Assembly (NCBI GenBank): GCA_003118195.1
Contig: BEXV01000604.1
Span: forward strand, 131,460-195,459
Direction of reading: 5' to 3'
Source of the DNA: Hemicentrotus pulcherrimus
Lineage: Eukaryota > Echinodermata > Echinoidea > Camarodonta > Strongylocentrotidae
Length of the DNA stretch: 64,000 nt
Below the pieces are notes generated by a model that saw only the letters and a program-made list of their open reading frames with translations, had not been told where the DNA came from and did no database searches. This document shows, piece after piece, positions 12,400 to 24,585 of this stretch. The position numbers and the translations under genes were made by a program. The stretch's first letter is position 1. Every line of letters begins with the position of its first letter.

Positions 12400-13800
12400 A
12401 ATCGTTTTGTTTATATTAAATAATGATATAAATTTCCCAGATTTTGTTATCAAAATGGAAGACAAAGACGATCCTCGTAATTTTTGGCCCATATCTATTT
12501 TACCTTCCGTTTCCAAAATTCTTAAAAGGCTCGTATATGTAATCAACTTAAATTGTACATGAAATAAAACGACATAATTTGTTATGTGCCGAGCAATCCG
12601 GTTCGATGATTAGCAAATTTATTGAGAAACGTCCTTATTGAGGGTCAACAATAGTTGGCTTTATACTGGACCTAAAAAAGGCTTTCGACACTGTGGGCGT
12701 TAATATGATTTTTAACTTAACTAGCCAGATTTGGTGTTTCAGAAGATGATTTTGCTTTAAATTGAGAGTCATCTATTTAACAGATTAATGTGTACCTGTA
12801 TTGATTCTGCTTATGATCAAGTATTTTAAATATAGTGTATGGAACACTTAAAGGGTCAATACTTGGCCCGAAATCATTTACAATTAATATCGGCGATCCA
12901 GTGATAAAAGAAATGCACTTTAAATTGGATATATATAAATGTATTCAGATGGCACTGTGATTTATTTTGTTGAAAAAAAAAAATTGATATTGAAAGGAAT
13001 ACGATTCTTGCTCTAAGTAAAATTTACAGTTTGCTATGTCGTAATAAACTGAGCCTTAATGTTGAACAAATAATTGTGTATGCTATTTGAAACCGGTGCT
13101 ATGATATCTAAATGTAATAATTTAAATGTAAGTATATCAGGCAAACGAATTGCTCAAAGTGAAATAGTTAAATATCTTGGTATGGATAGTTATCCCAAGT
13201 TAAAGTGAAATATTTATTTTGACAAAATGTGTAGGAAAATAAGCACAGAAGTAAGATTATAGCACGCCTTCGGCATTGTATTACTGAAACGAGATTGGAT
13301 TATGCTGATATTGTACATGTATGTGAGTCAGAAAGCAAGACATAGCTACACAGACCGTCTATACAAATATACAAAACAGGACCGGTCGTATTCATTTTAA
13401 AAGTCATTCCTTTTGATCAATCACATTTATAATAATGATATTGATCTTAAATTAGGATGGAAATACCTACAGTCCAGACGTTATATGCACTTAAATACGA
13501 TGGTCTACAAATCATTGCATAGTTTGGTTCCTTCTTCTTTAGAGGAGTCTTTCAAATATTGTAATTATTGATACTGTCTAAGATCTCTAGGAAATGCGTT
13601 GCTAGATATTTTTGAGTTCGCTAGATGTCTTCAATAATATTTTCCGATTAAAAGTAGAATTACTATATAATATTTTAATGCAAGTTCACGTTTCATTTAT
13701 TTTTTCTAGACATCAATAAAGAAAAGTATTGCCATGTCAATAAAGTTGAGTGGACTGTCCAGCCAGTCACTATATTATTATTGATTATATATGTAATTTT
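12400..13800 (+). pseudogene. Non-LTR retrotransposon reverse transcriptase remnant
   Basis: Successive frames, broken by stops and frameshifts, spell diagnostic RT motifs in the right order: DPRNFWPISILPSVSKILKR, LDLKKAFDTV, YGTLKGSILGP, YSDGTVIYF (degenerate form of the YADDT catalytic box with one Asp changed), NKLSLNVEQI, and VKYLGMD. A later piece (MVYKSLHSLVPSSLEE) matches the usual element C-terminus. Clearly dead. Confidence 0.85.
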
Positions 13801-14397
13801 CCATTTTTAATGTATTGTTTTTATAATGTGGATTTGAATATGAATATCATACAATATCCTCATAGCTTTTACTCAGGATATTTTGATAGTGAAATATTTG
13901 CACATGTATACAAACGGTGAAACAGAGTAAATACTTTTCTGTTAAAATCATGAAGGAAACATTTCTAGATAAAATATATCATAAGAATTAATGATTATGA
14001 ATATCAAATATCAAGAAAATTGTCTTTATTCTAATTCGAGATTATTCTTTTTTAAAGTTGCATGCATGCAATACCAAGAAACTAATGTGATCATAATGCT
14101 AATTTTCAATCTGTCAAAGTGCAATGCTTAATGACCGGGCTTTATGTAATCTCAAATTATTCAGCTTAAATGAAATGTTATCAATGATCAAGATCAATAA
14201 GTTTTATGCGTTTAATGTTACAATAAAATCATACATTACCTGCAAGTATCAGTATCAAAAAGAACGCACGAAATATTTGGAATATGCGAACCTGCGAAAA
14301 GAAAATAGTTTTTTGTTGAGCTTAAAAATTAATGATCACTAAAACACACACACTTCTATCTTTATAATAAATGTGTCAGATTTATCCTTCCGTTAAT

Positions 14398-14542
14398 ATT
14401 TCATTCTCCCACTCTTCATCTCTATCTCTCCCTCTCTTTCTCTCTAACACACAAACAATATTTCCCTCCCGAAACATGCCCAGATGACGTATCAGTCACT
14501 CTACTTTATCTTTCTCTATTGCTCTTTCTCTCTCTCTCTGTA
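14398..14542. repeat. Pyrimidine-rich low-complexity sequence
   Basis: CT-dominated stretch with short (TC)n runs. Confidence 0.7.
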
Positions 14543-14647
14543 TTACGATTGGAAAATGCGATCGTTGAAAGAAATTTGCATGGCTTTGAACAATAAACAA
14601 AATACAAAATTAAAGGCATTCTAATAAAAGAAATACATTATACTTAC

Positions 14648-14866
14648 CATTTGACTTTCAAGTGCATTCATTTCAAATGAATAATTTTCATGCCCATCGA
14701 AACAGTCAGGCACCTTTTTCGAACTGGCCACTCCTCTAGATGCAAGAATGAAATGATGAGGCTCAAAGATGTGGGCTCGTTTTCTATCTGCCGAAATTTG
14801 TAGAATATCACGGACAACTTGAGCAGTTGCAAACGTGTACGTGTTAACTTCAGCAAATTCGCATGA
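14648..14866 (-). CDS. Candidate upstream exon of the SRCR gene
   Basis: A 73-codon open minus-strand stretch bounded by AG at 14868-14867 and a GTAAGT donor at 14647. It contains SCEFAEVNTYTFATAQVV, RDILQISADRKRAHIF and VPDCFDGHENYSF, and looks coding, but I do not know the domain. It ends in phase 0 whereas the next supported exon (12023) starts in phase 1, so at least one exon between them is missing or this belongs to another gene. Confidence 0.35.
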
Positions 14867-16200
14867 CTTTACAAAAAGGACTCATAAATAGTGGATAGCT
14901 CCTCCCACACACACACTCCTTTTTCAGTACGAATTATCGTAATATACAAAGTGTCACGAAGAACTTGAACTTGTTGATAGATGAACGTGTTTATTTTAGC
15001 GAGTTCGCTTTATTGTATAACGCGTTTTTTTAATCTTTTATATAGGAATTATAATTTGTAGTACGCTCGTTTGCTCGAGTGATTAGTGATTAGCAAGTGG
15101 AGACTAGTAGACAGTTGCAAATGTGATAGTCTTGAACGTTGTTTTCGGTGGTACAACTCAAATCTTCCAAAAAAGTGGCAAAACAGAATTCATGACTTTG
15201 ACATGCGGCGGAAATTATTTTGACGGCTGAAAGAAAAAAAGTCAAGTAATTGACGGTGCTAGAAAACATTAAATGGCTCGTTAAATCTAATGAAGAAAAC
15301 GTGAAAGGTGACACAAGATGTTTTAATCTTTCCGACATAAATGAACAAAATGTGTAATGTTTTCTCTGATAAAAATAATAAGAAAAGTTTTGTCATGTTT
15401 GGTAAAAACCAGGCATCAGATGGTTCCTATAGGACCACCAAACTACCGTCTGTAATACAAATCATCATCACAGGTCATTCAGAGTGATCCTCCAGGGAAC
15501 AAGTGCTATTGAGCCAAGGTGCAAAAGCCATGCATTTTCTGATTATTTTATGGCGTCAACGAATTACTCTAGCAGAAGATTTATGCAGTAAGACGAAGTT
15601 GGCTTTACCTCGTTTATTGATCGAACAGTGTGATATATGGCAAAGTTGCCAAACAAAATGTATGTTTCGGTAAATTACATGTTCAACATGTATATTTGAT
15701 GAATTACGCCTACTAGTTCTGTACTCTTTATTCCCTTTTCCCATTTCCCTTTTTCCACCTCGTCTGTTCTTCTTTTCCTTTCTGTATATTGTATATTTTA
15801 TGCATAAGGTCTGCGTATACCCGACCCAGCTTTATGCTTAATCCCCTTCTCCACTATGTTACTATGGTATTCAATTTATTGATGTAATGGTGTATACTAC
15901 AGTATATATCATTTGGGTAGTTTGTAATTTAACAATCTGGAAGCAAACGAATTTGAATTTGAACACTGGCAAAAGTTCTAGAAAAGTATTTCCGCATTAT
16001 AACATATGTTTTGGCATTTTATATCGTCTACGTAATAACATCGTTGGGTGGAATGCAGGAATTAATGTCATTGACTCGAAGTTTAATGCCGAAAAGCGGG
16101 CCCATCGCCTGTACCAATCAAGTTTAAGGGTGGTGTGGTATATAAATGCCATTATCAGGTACGCTTCCACGTCGTATCACTTTCAGGTCGGGTCAGTTTA
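14867..16200. other. Unassigned sequence
   Basis: A minus-strand open frame of 82 codons at 15090-15338 has a strong TTTTTTTCTTTCAG acceptor at about 15230 and the Cys-containing text AACQSHEFCFATFLEDLSC, but no good donor follows. It might be an exon or a decayed duplicate of one. Nothing else is supported. Confidence 0.3.
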
Positions 16201-16239
16201 ACAAGTACCTTTTAAATTGATTTCCTATGACTATACAAA

Positions 16240-17290
16240 GCGTCTCGAATAATCCTACTTTTGAGTTTTGAGTTTGAATTTGAGTTTGAAGTTTATTATC
16301 CAAACAAAAGTACATCAATATAACAGTCAAATGTGAATGGTTAACATTGAAAGGATAAATGGGACCAGAAAATAGCATTCAATGCTAATCGTGTCTGGTA
16401 CCACTAACACACAAAAGTATCACAGCAATGAATGAGAATGTAAGGAATAAATATGAATAACTATGAATACATACTTAACTGAAGCTACAAGCTATTCTAC
16501 ATCTAGGGTAAATATGTTTTGTGATTAAATACAAAGCTTTGGTATTCTACACTAAATAAAAGATAAAGAATTATATAACATAATATTTACAAAAAGGCAA
16601 GAACCTCGGTTCAAAGTTAAAAACAATTATTCTATCAACATTTGTGATATCAGAGTTCTACGAAAGCAAGGCACTGATGCTTTATTCCGTACTGATAGGG
16701 GTGCATCATTCCAATAGCATGTGCCTCTGAATGACATTGAAAATTTACCCTCCGTTGTCCTTACTTTAGGCACACTCAACTTCTTGCTTTCTCTTTGTCT
16801 AGTATCAGTTGTGCTCTATAAAACAGCAATACTGAATTAGAGACTGCGGCAATTTATCATTCAATAATTGATACATAAAAACACAAATAGATAGCTTATG
16901 GAGTTGATACACATTCAATAATTTTAGCTCCCGGAATATCGGTTGTGAATGAGTCCTAACTGGACTAAACGTTATAACTCTTAGTGCCATCTTTTGGCTT
17001 AATAATAAAAATTTCATGTTCATTTCATAATTACTTCCCCAAACCTCAATTCCGTAGGTCATATGCGGTTGAATTAACGTTTTATACAGTAACAACAAAA
17101 CACGCCTTGGCACAAACTGTCTTAATCTATAGAAAACACCAACCTTTTTCCTAATACACTTATTAACCCTTTGGATATGAGGTTTCAACGTCAAGTGTTG
17201 ATCTATATAAATTCCTACAAAGGATGCAACATCTACCAGAGTCTGCTATTTTTAGCACTCCTTGGGTTACTACTGATTGTAAATAGGCCT
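16240..17290 (-). pseudogene. Non-LTR retrotransposon 3' end remnant
   Basis: A 129-codon open frame (16805-17194), extended upstream by VGIYIDQHLTLKPHI, shows the typical C-terminal RT region: HIQRVNKCIRKKVGVFYRLR, LLYKTLIQPHMTYGIEVWG, QKMALRVITF and a final FMYQLL. The minus-strand element ends in a simple repeat of CAAACT-like units at 16256-16290, as many LINE 3' tails do. It is 5' truncated. Confidence 0.85.
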
Positions 17291-17408
17291 ACATGTAAGA
17301 TACTGTTTAATATTATCAAAATTCATAACATATAAAAACTAATATCTAACACTTGATACGGTCTACATAATTATTGTTAAACTGCATTACAGCGTTTGGA
17401 GAGATGTG

Positions 17409-17600
17409 AGTTGGTCTAGTGGCATGTTCACTTGGTCAGCTCTCTGTCTACGCCTACAAACTGGCTCAGGCCAGTGACATTAAAGGTTGGCCCCATTACG
17501 TAGATAATCATATATGGTTGATACACGTCTGTAAAAACCCAATAACACACAGACACACACGCACATACAAACACACACAAACAAAAATGAATAATATAGA
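17409..17600 (+). mobile_element. tRNA-headed SINE with (CA)n tail
   Basis: The head includes TGGTCTAGTGG (17412-17422), a good polymerase III A-box. The body ends with a segment at 17491-17541 (core GATAATCATATATGGTTGATA, then CGTCTGTAAAAACCC) that closely matches the reverse complement of 35367-35417. A CA-rich simple-repeat tail follows. The B-box is degraded. Confidence 0.6.
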
Positions 17601-18388
17601 ATTTAGAAGTTGAATTCAATGAATTATATCGAATTACACTTAAAATAAGTATAAGTTAAAATGAATGGATGAAAAGGGGGTTTGACTATTCAGAGATATT
17701 TGTTTCAAGACTTTCCTGAATGAGTCTGTGATAAAATTTGCATTGAAACTACCCTGCATGGCATTTCTAACGTTGCGCACTATAATGGTGAACCAATTAC
17801 TTTTTCTCTTCATCACCCGCACGAGACATCCTAAATGGGCGGGTCGCGTTCCACTCTGAGTGATGTCATCGAGGGATGCACGCATCCAAGCCAGCGAATA
17901 CGTCTCATCTAGATCAAGCGCTTTCGATGTTACATCGAAATGATCAGACGGTCAATGAGGATTCGGGATGCTTATGGAACCAAGTTTCTACCGGGCAAAA
18001 AAGTATTGGGAGAAGGGATACCATCTTAATGAAAGAGTAGCAAACATATGCATTGGGTGATTTTTCTTCGTTGCGGAGAGAGTTCATCAAGAAAATTGCC
18101 AGGAATTTACAATTCATGCGAATGGGAACTATATTCGTTAGGTGAAATACGTGAGGTCATCGAGGGCGACAGACCGCATATTTTCTACTTGACATGTTTT
18201 CTACTTTTCTGAAGCTGATTACTGCTTGACAACTTTATTGGAGACAGAACTGACGAACTGAACTTCTTTGTTTTTTTAGCTTCAACAAGTTCAGTGTCTT
18301 TCAATGCGAATCTGAAGACGATCCATCGGAATAAAGAGTGTATCAGACACATATTGTTAAGCTTTTTAAGTGATCATAATTCTTTCAG

Positions 18389-18417
18389 ACAAAAAATAAA
18401 TAAACTCGCGAATAATC
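18389..18417 (+). promoter_or_regulatory. 5' leader and start context of the TRPV gene
   Basis: A TTCTTTCAG acceptor ends at 18388, suggesting a 5' UTR intron. An in-frame TAA sits between it and ATG 18418, so the start codon choice is firm. Further upstream a second acceptor-like TTTGTTTTTTTAG ends at about 18280. Confidence 0.45.
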
Positions 18418-18750
18418 ATGAGCAACAACAATTCCCGGTTTCCATTTTTTCAGCGGCTGAACATGCGTATCCATTCCAGCATCGCCAATACCTTCCACGG
18501 GGCTCGTGCCGACTCCGTAGCATGGCGTCGCCAGAACTTCGGCCATCAGACCAACCCGATGTACAACCACATCTACCTGGGTGGGATTGGGACCCTGTTG
18601 GACCACTATGAGCAAAGGGAGAGCGATGAGGCCTTACAAAAACTACTGGTCAGGAGGTTCGAGAGGATGTTGTATAACAGGGGTGCTGGGAAAATACTCA
18701 CGAAGCAGGAGTATGCCAGGTTCTGGAAGACGCTGAGGAATGCCGATTCC
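18418..18750 (+). CDS. TRPV: TRPV exon 1
   Basis: Residues 1-111, phase 0 end, donor GTAAGT at 18751. Basic, soluble N-terminus with the segment EALQKLLVRRFERMLYNRG. No signal peptide, as expected for a TRP channel. Confidence 0.93.
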
Positions 18751-21700
18751 GTAAGTTCCCGAATCATTTGTCTTTATTTCACTTCATTCATTATTCAAAT
18801 CGTTATTGGGGGAAATTTGTGTTCTCAGAGTGAATGCTCTACCTAACCTGCAAGTTTTCAAAATTTGAGTGTTTAATCCGTGTTTGGGGTTTGAAACAAA
18901 AATACTATCACATTTCAAATTGCTATATTCAACCGAGGCTTTAAAAGAAATTATATACCATAAGCAAGTAGACTACATTATCAGATCAACATACATAATG
19001 CACAACCACTGCTCAGAGTATTTATAAATATTATCGATTCCAAAACAAATAATGGGGGCCGGAAAGTGTGAAGTGTAGTTTCGTGGGGGTTAAATGCTGG
19101 AATAAAACTGACGAGATAAATCACCATAAATTTTGGTAATTACATTTTTCNNNNNNNNNNNNNNNNNNNNNNNNNNNNNNNNNNNNNNNNNNNNNNNNNN
19201 NNNNNNNNNNNNNNNNNNNNNNNNNNNNNNNNNNNNNNNNNNNNNNNNNNNNNNNNNNNNNNNNNNNNNNNNNNNNNNNNNNNNNNNNNNNNNNNNNNNN
19301 NNNNNNNNNNNNNNNNNNNNNNNNNNNNNNNNNNNNNNNNNNNNNNNNNNNNNNNNNNNNNNNNNNNNNNNNNNNNNNNNNNNNNNNNNNNNNNNNNNNN
19401 NNNNNNNNNNNNNNNNNNNNNNNNNNNNNNNNNNNNNNNNNNNNNNNNNNNNNNNNNNNNNNNNNNNNNNNNNNNNNNNNNNNNNNNNNNNNNNNNNNNN
19501 NNNNNNNNNNNNNNNNNNNNNNNNNNNNNNNNNNNNNNNNNNNNNNNNNNNNNNNNNNNNNNNNNNNNNNNNNNNNNNNNNNNNNNNNNNNNNNNNNNNN
19601 NNNNNNNNNNNNNNNNNNNNNNNNNNNNNNNNNNNNNNNNNNNNNNNNNNNNNNNNNNNNNNNNNNNNNNNNNNNNNNNNNNNNNNNNNNNNNNNNNNNN
19701 NNNNNNNNNNNNNNNNNNNNNNNNNNNNNNNNNNNNNNNNNNNNNNNNNNNNNNNNNNNNNNNNNNNNNNNNNNNNNNNNNNNNNNNNNNNNNNNNNNNN
19801 NNNNNNNNNNNNNNNNNNNNNNNNNNNNNNNNNNNNNNNNNNNNNNNNNNNNNNNNNNNNNNNNNNNNNNNNNNNNNNNNNNNNNNNNNNNNNNNNNNNN
19901 NNNNNNNNNNNNNNNNNNNNNNNNNNNNNNNNNNNNNNNNNNNNNNNNNNNNNNNNNNNNNNNNNNNNNNNNNNNNNNNNNNNNNNNNNNNNNNNNNNNN
20001 NNNNNNNNNNNNNNNNNNNNNNNNNNNNNNNNNNNNNNNNNNNNNNNNNNNNNNNNNNNNNNNNNNNNNNNNNNNNNNNNNNNNNCTTTTTTCAAAGTGG
20101 GGAAGGGGGGCTAAATATTATTATTTACAATCAGGTAGAGCAAAGCGAGCGAAGCAAGTGGAGCGTAAATTGGCGTGGGATCCAGGGCCAAAGCCCCGGC
20201 GGGGATCAAGGAGCAGAGCCCCATGAAGCTCAGGGATTTTAGGCATTTAATTACGGTCATATGAGTATTCAGGGCCCACTTTAGGGCCCCTGGTGGGATC
20301 CAGGGGGCAGAGCCTCCGGAAGCTCAGGGTTATGCATTTAACTACGGTCAGATGAGCATCCAGGGGCTCGTCTTAGGGCCCTGTTGGGGTCCCGCTCAGA
20401 AGTTTTAGGCATTTAATTACGGTCAAATGAGTAAACATGGGCCCGTCTTAGGGTCCTTGATGGGGTCCAGGGGTAGAGCCCCCGGAAGATCAGGTAAAAA
20501 TCACGCCATTTCAGCGACATTTGTAAATCACTAGTATCGAATTAGAAATAAACCACGTTTGAATATTATTCGGGGGGAGCCCCCTAACAATACGCCAGTG
20601 GAGGTTGGTGCAGCAATGCCAAAAAAGACTGATAAAGTTCTGGGAATATGTGTCAAGGAAAATCATATTGTCACAATCCTTTCATGAAATGAGGTAAGAA
20701 AAAATTATTCCTACTTTATAGGCAACAGTCTAAGACGATTTTGTTTCTACTTTGTAAAATGCTAACAGCAAATTTTGAAGTATCATTTGTAAAGTAATTA
20801 GACGATAAATCATCTTTTGCCAGATACAAATATTTGAATGACATTGTTTGTCCTCTACCCTCTTCTGCATGAAGATCAATTTAGGACTATAAATTCCAAC
20901 GGGATAGCACTTATTCCTAATGTCGATTTTTTTTTTCTTCTTCCCACATACAATCGTTGCAGCCTGGTACCTAGCTAACGGTGCATTCTCGTAAAACTAA
21001 TATATAAGAGACCAATTGATGTGATTCGTCTGTTGCCTGAAGCTCCACTGCCAAATATATACACTTCGATCCCGATAGAGTAATCCTGCGTAATTTTGTA
21101 CAGAATGAGTGAGAGATTTACATCTTATTGTAAAAATGCTTTCACATCTAGGTTAGATCGATCTCACAAAATGAAAGAAAATTTAGTGGAAACAAGCCAA
21201 TTCATTTGTCGTTTTCAATGATTCACGTTCACAATCATTCAATTTCGTAGCGACGATTCATTTGCTGAATACAAATTGAGCTTCTTGATAGAGGTCATTT
21301 TCCTTTTCTTCCATCACACATATTATGTCTCCTGTCTGTCTCTGTCAATCTCTCTCTGGCATATATACACTGTTTTTTTTCACTGCATATCTCTCTCCCT
21401 CTCTCTCTCCCTCTCTCTCTCTCTCTCTGTCTCTCTTGTTTTCGTGTATCTACATTATTCTAGTTCACTCTTATTTTTTCTCCTTTTCATCTTTTCATCT
21501 TTTCATATAATTCTGTCGCACAAGTTCAAACTCTCTCTCTCTCTCTCTCTTTCTTTCTCTTTCTCTTTATCATTAGCTAACTTTTTAAAAACTTTGTCTT
21601 ATTCGTTCTCAATCAGTTTCTCATCTCTCACTTTCCTTCCCACTTTTCCCCATCTCCCTCCCTTTTTTTTTCTCTCTCTCTCTCTCTCTTGATTGTAAAA

Positions 21701-24554
21701 GCCCAGATACTCCTCAATATGTAAAATACCTTCTTAGATTCGTGTTATTTCAAAAAGGTCAAATCTTACACTGCTATAGTATTACAAGTAGAGAACTCTG
21801 CAAACACTTTTAAACCAAGTGAACAGGTATATACGATTACGTTTAGATCTAGTGAAGTGAAGTAGCATTCATTTTTACATTGTGACATCGAATCCTCACT
21901 GAATCCGTAAATCGGAGAGATTTGCAATTAAAATCAATTTTTTATAATTCGTTTTGTTAGGAAAAATATTACAAGCAGAGCGCTTCATTCATACAAAATA
22001 AATATCAGATATGGGAAAGTAACCTGAATGTGTTGGATCCATGTCGAGTTTTATACGTCTCAGATTCATTACCCGATCAGTTATTCATTTATTCTTCAAT
22101 TCACTTATTCATGAAACAAAAACTATTGATATTGTTATGATAAGCTAGGCATTGTTCACCAAACAAGATGTTTTCTTTCTTTCTCCCATCCATCATGAAC
22201 GTCACTTTGATCCCATATATATTTTTGTAAGCTTTGCCGTGCTTGTATAATATCATGAGCATTAGATTTCCCTCCTCATACTTACATCATGATTTACATG
22301 AAGTTAGGGTGAGTCTTCGACCAATTGTGGTCATTTAACCCACTCAAAAGCAATAGAGGGGCCATATTCAAGTAGACCTACCTCTTGAAGAGATGTACCC
22401 GCATGCTGCCTGATCTATCTTGTGCAAACTGAAGGTATACATTATATACTATTCGGTTGGTACGATTGTTGATGTGATGGCCTTTACATCGACATTAGTT
22501 TATCCCTTCAAGCATAATCTTTAGAACACAATATACAATTTATTTCTCTTATCGGATATGATATAAGACTCTGTTTCAAAAATGCACAATGTTATTGTAA
22601 ATTGGAAAGCAAAGATTTATGCAATACAATGGGTTATTTTAACTTGTGTTTAGTATGTACACGGAAGTGTTTTAATTTTGATGTTTAGCGAGGAATTGGA
22701 ATATCAGTAAAAGCTGAATGGATTAATTCTTTGGTAATTTCGATGTTTCCGTCCTCCGTATCTGGTAGATGACGAAGTTTCCTCGAATAATAGGGAAGCA
22801 TGTAACCCTTTTACTTGGAGTGTCGCAAGTGATTTTGATGCTGTTCTTTACTGCCTAATTTCTTATCAGCAGTGTGCCTACGGTCCGTAATACGTATACG
22901 GCTAGACTTGAGATTTTTAAAGGTACAGGACGACCCGACAAAAAGTTGGAATATGTAGAAATCAAAGTATTAAAAAAAGTAATCAATAATGTCATGTATG
23001 TTATGTTAAATGACGAATTACAATACAATGGACACATGTGTTATAGCTGCCTTGGATTTGAAAGGTAAAAACATTATAACTTAAAATAAAGCCGATAAAT
23101 ATTAAATTCGGTATCTGCATGCAGGGATACCTAAGTCAGGACGGACGAATGGTTTGGCGCACTAAGACATTAATGTTTTTGTGTGATACATGTATTTCAA
23201 GGTATTGTTAAAAACATGCATCTTCATAAATTATGAGTTATGTCGAACACCTTGCAACCTGAAATCATCAAACATGAGCATGATCAGGTAACGATTATCA
23301 CTTTAGATTAAAAAAAATCATAAACATAAATGGTTATTGACACCAAGGGATATACTACCATGTCTTTATTTATATTTTGAGAAAGTGATGCGTGTATGTA
23401 TTTTTTTTTTTTTTTTTTTGGTTTTTGTTGTTGTTATAAAGCATGTCAGAAAATGAGTGAAACGATAAATGATAACTGACAAGTAAATGTCCATGGACAC
23501 AATAAAGTCTCTCACCTCTAACACGAGTTGACAGGAGACTGATTGCGAGTACCTGACTTTCCATTCCGGAGCACTTATCTAATGCATCGCCTTTCGCCAA
23601 CACCAAGTTTAAGTCTAACCCATTTATAAAATACGTGAGCAACTCGTGTGGCCAAACTAATACCGACTTCAAAGGTTTCGTTGAAGGGAAGAAGCGATCT
23701 TGAGAGGGAGGCTGATGTAGCCTATTGAATTAATGTAGACTAGGAAACGATTAACACAAAACATAGTTATATCATTGAAACATGTGATCTATTTAAGTCA
23801 ATTGTCAGAATGTATCTATATACACAATTGTAAAGAAGAAGAAAAATTAGCCATGCCCATATTATGTCTATATTTTGAAAAATCAAAGTGTCTTACAAAA
23901 AGCTAAATAATAATTTTTCTATATAATTTTATATTTGGTTTAACATAGGATTGAGGGCGGTTTCGCATGTTGTGAGTCAGAGACATCAAAGTACAGAGTT
24001 TGACCAACCTTGTTTCACTTGGTTACAAACATGACATTTATTCTTTTGTTTTGTGCTTGCCCAACAAAGTAGAATTCGCAATATTTATTGTGCCCAACTC
24101 AAACCGGCTTGGCCAAATTCTACTCATGACTAGCTATGTAATGAGTACTAAGTTATCTATCGCAAGCGGGGAATAAAGAACGTATGAGTCTCTCCAGAGT
24201 TTTCTTTTTTTCTTCACTCTTACGTCAATGTAAACTTGTGACTGACTAACTAAAGTTTAATCATGCAGCCAAAACCTTATAATGGTTTAGGGAAAGTCCT
24301 CCATTATTCTTGTTTCATATATATCTATTTTGATTCATACAACACTATTTGTAGTTCTCTGTATATTGTTATATTTTAATAGACAAAGTACGCAAGAAAA
24401 ATTCATTTGCAATCAAAATATATTTTTAAACAAGAAAATTTTGCTATCGTGTTTCATATAGAGTTGGAATATTGAATAAAGGCCAGTACATTGACATGTA
24501 CATGTAGAGCGGGAGAGAGAGAGAGAGAGAGAGAGAGAAATAGAAAGAGAGAGC

Positions 24555-24585
<31 letters not shown>

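Noticed and set aside
15887..16201. 104-codon plus-strand frame
   Set aside because: No family resemblance and no splice context; sits in repeat-rich sequence.
19121..20242. Long open frames on both strands
   Set aside because: They consist almost wholly of N; this is the assembly gap.
21276..21692. 138-codon plus-strand frame
   Set aside because: Low-complexity Ser/Leu/Phe text made by CT microsatellites.
22874..23068. 64-codon plus-strand frame followed by GTAAAA
   Set aside because: No domain, no acceptor and no in-phase neighbour.
23370..23672. 100-codon minus-strand frame in TRPV intron 1 with a GTGAGA donor
   Set aside because: Looks mildly coding but has no partner exon, no recognisable domain and a poly-A/T end.
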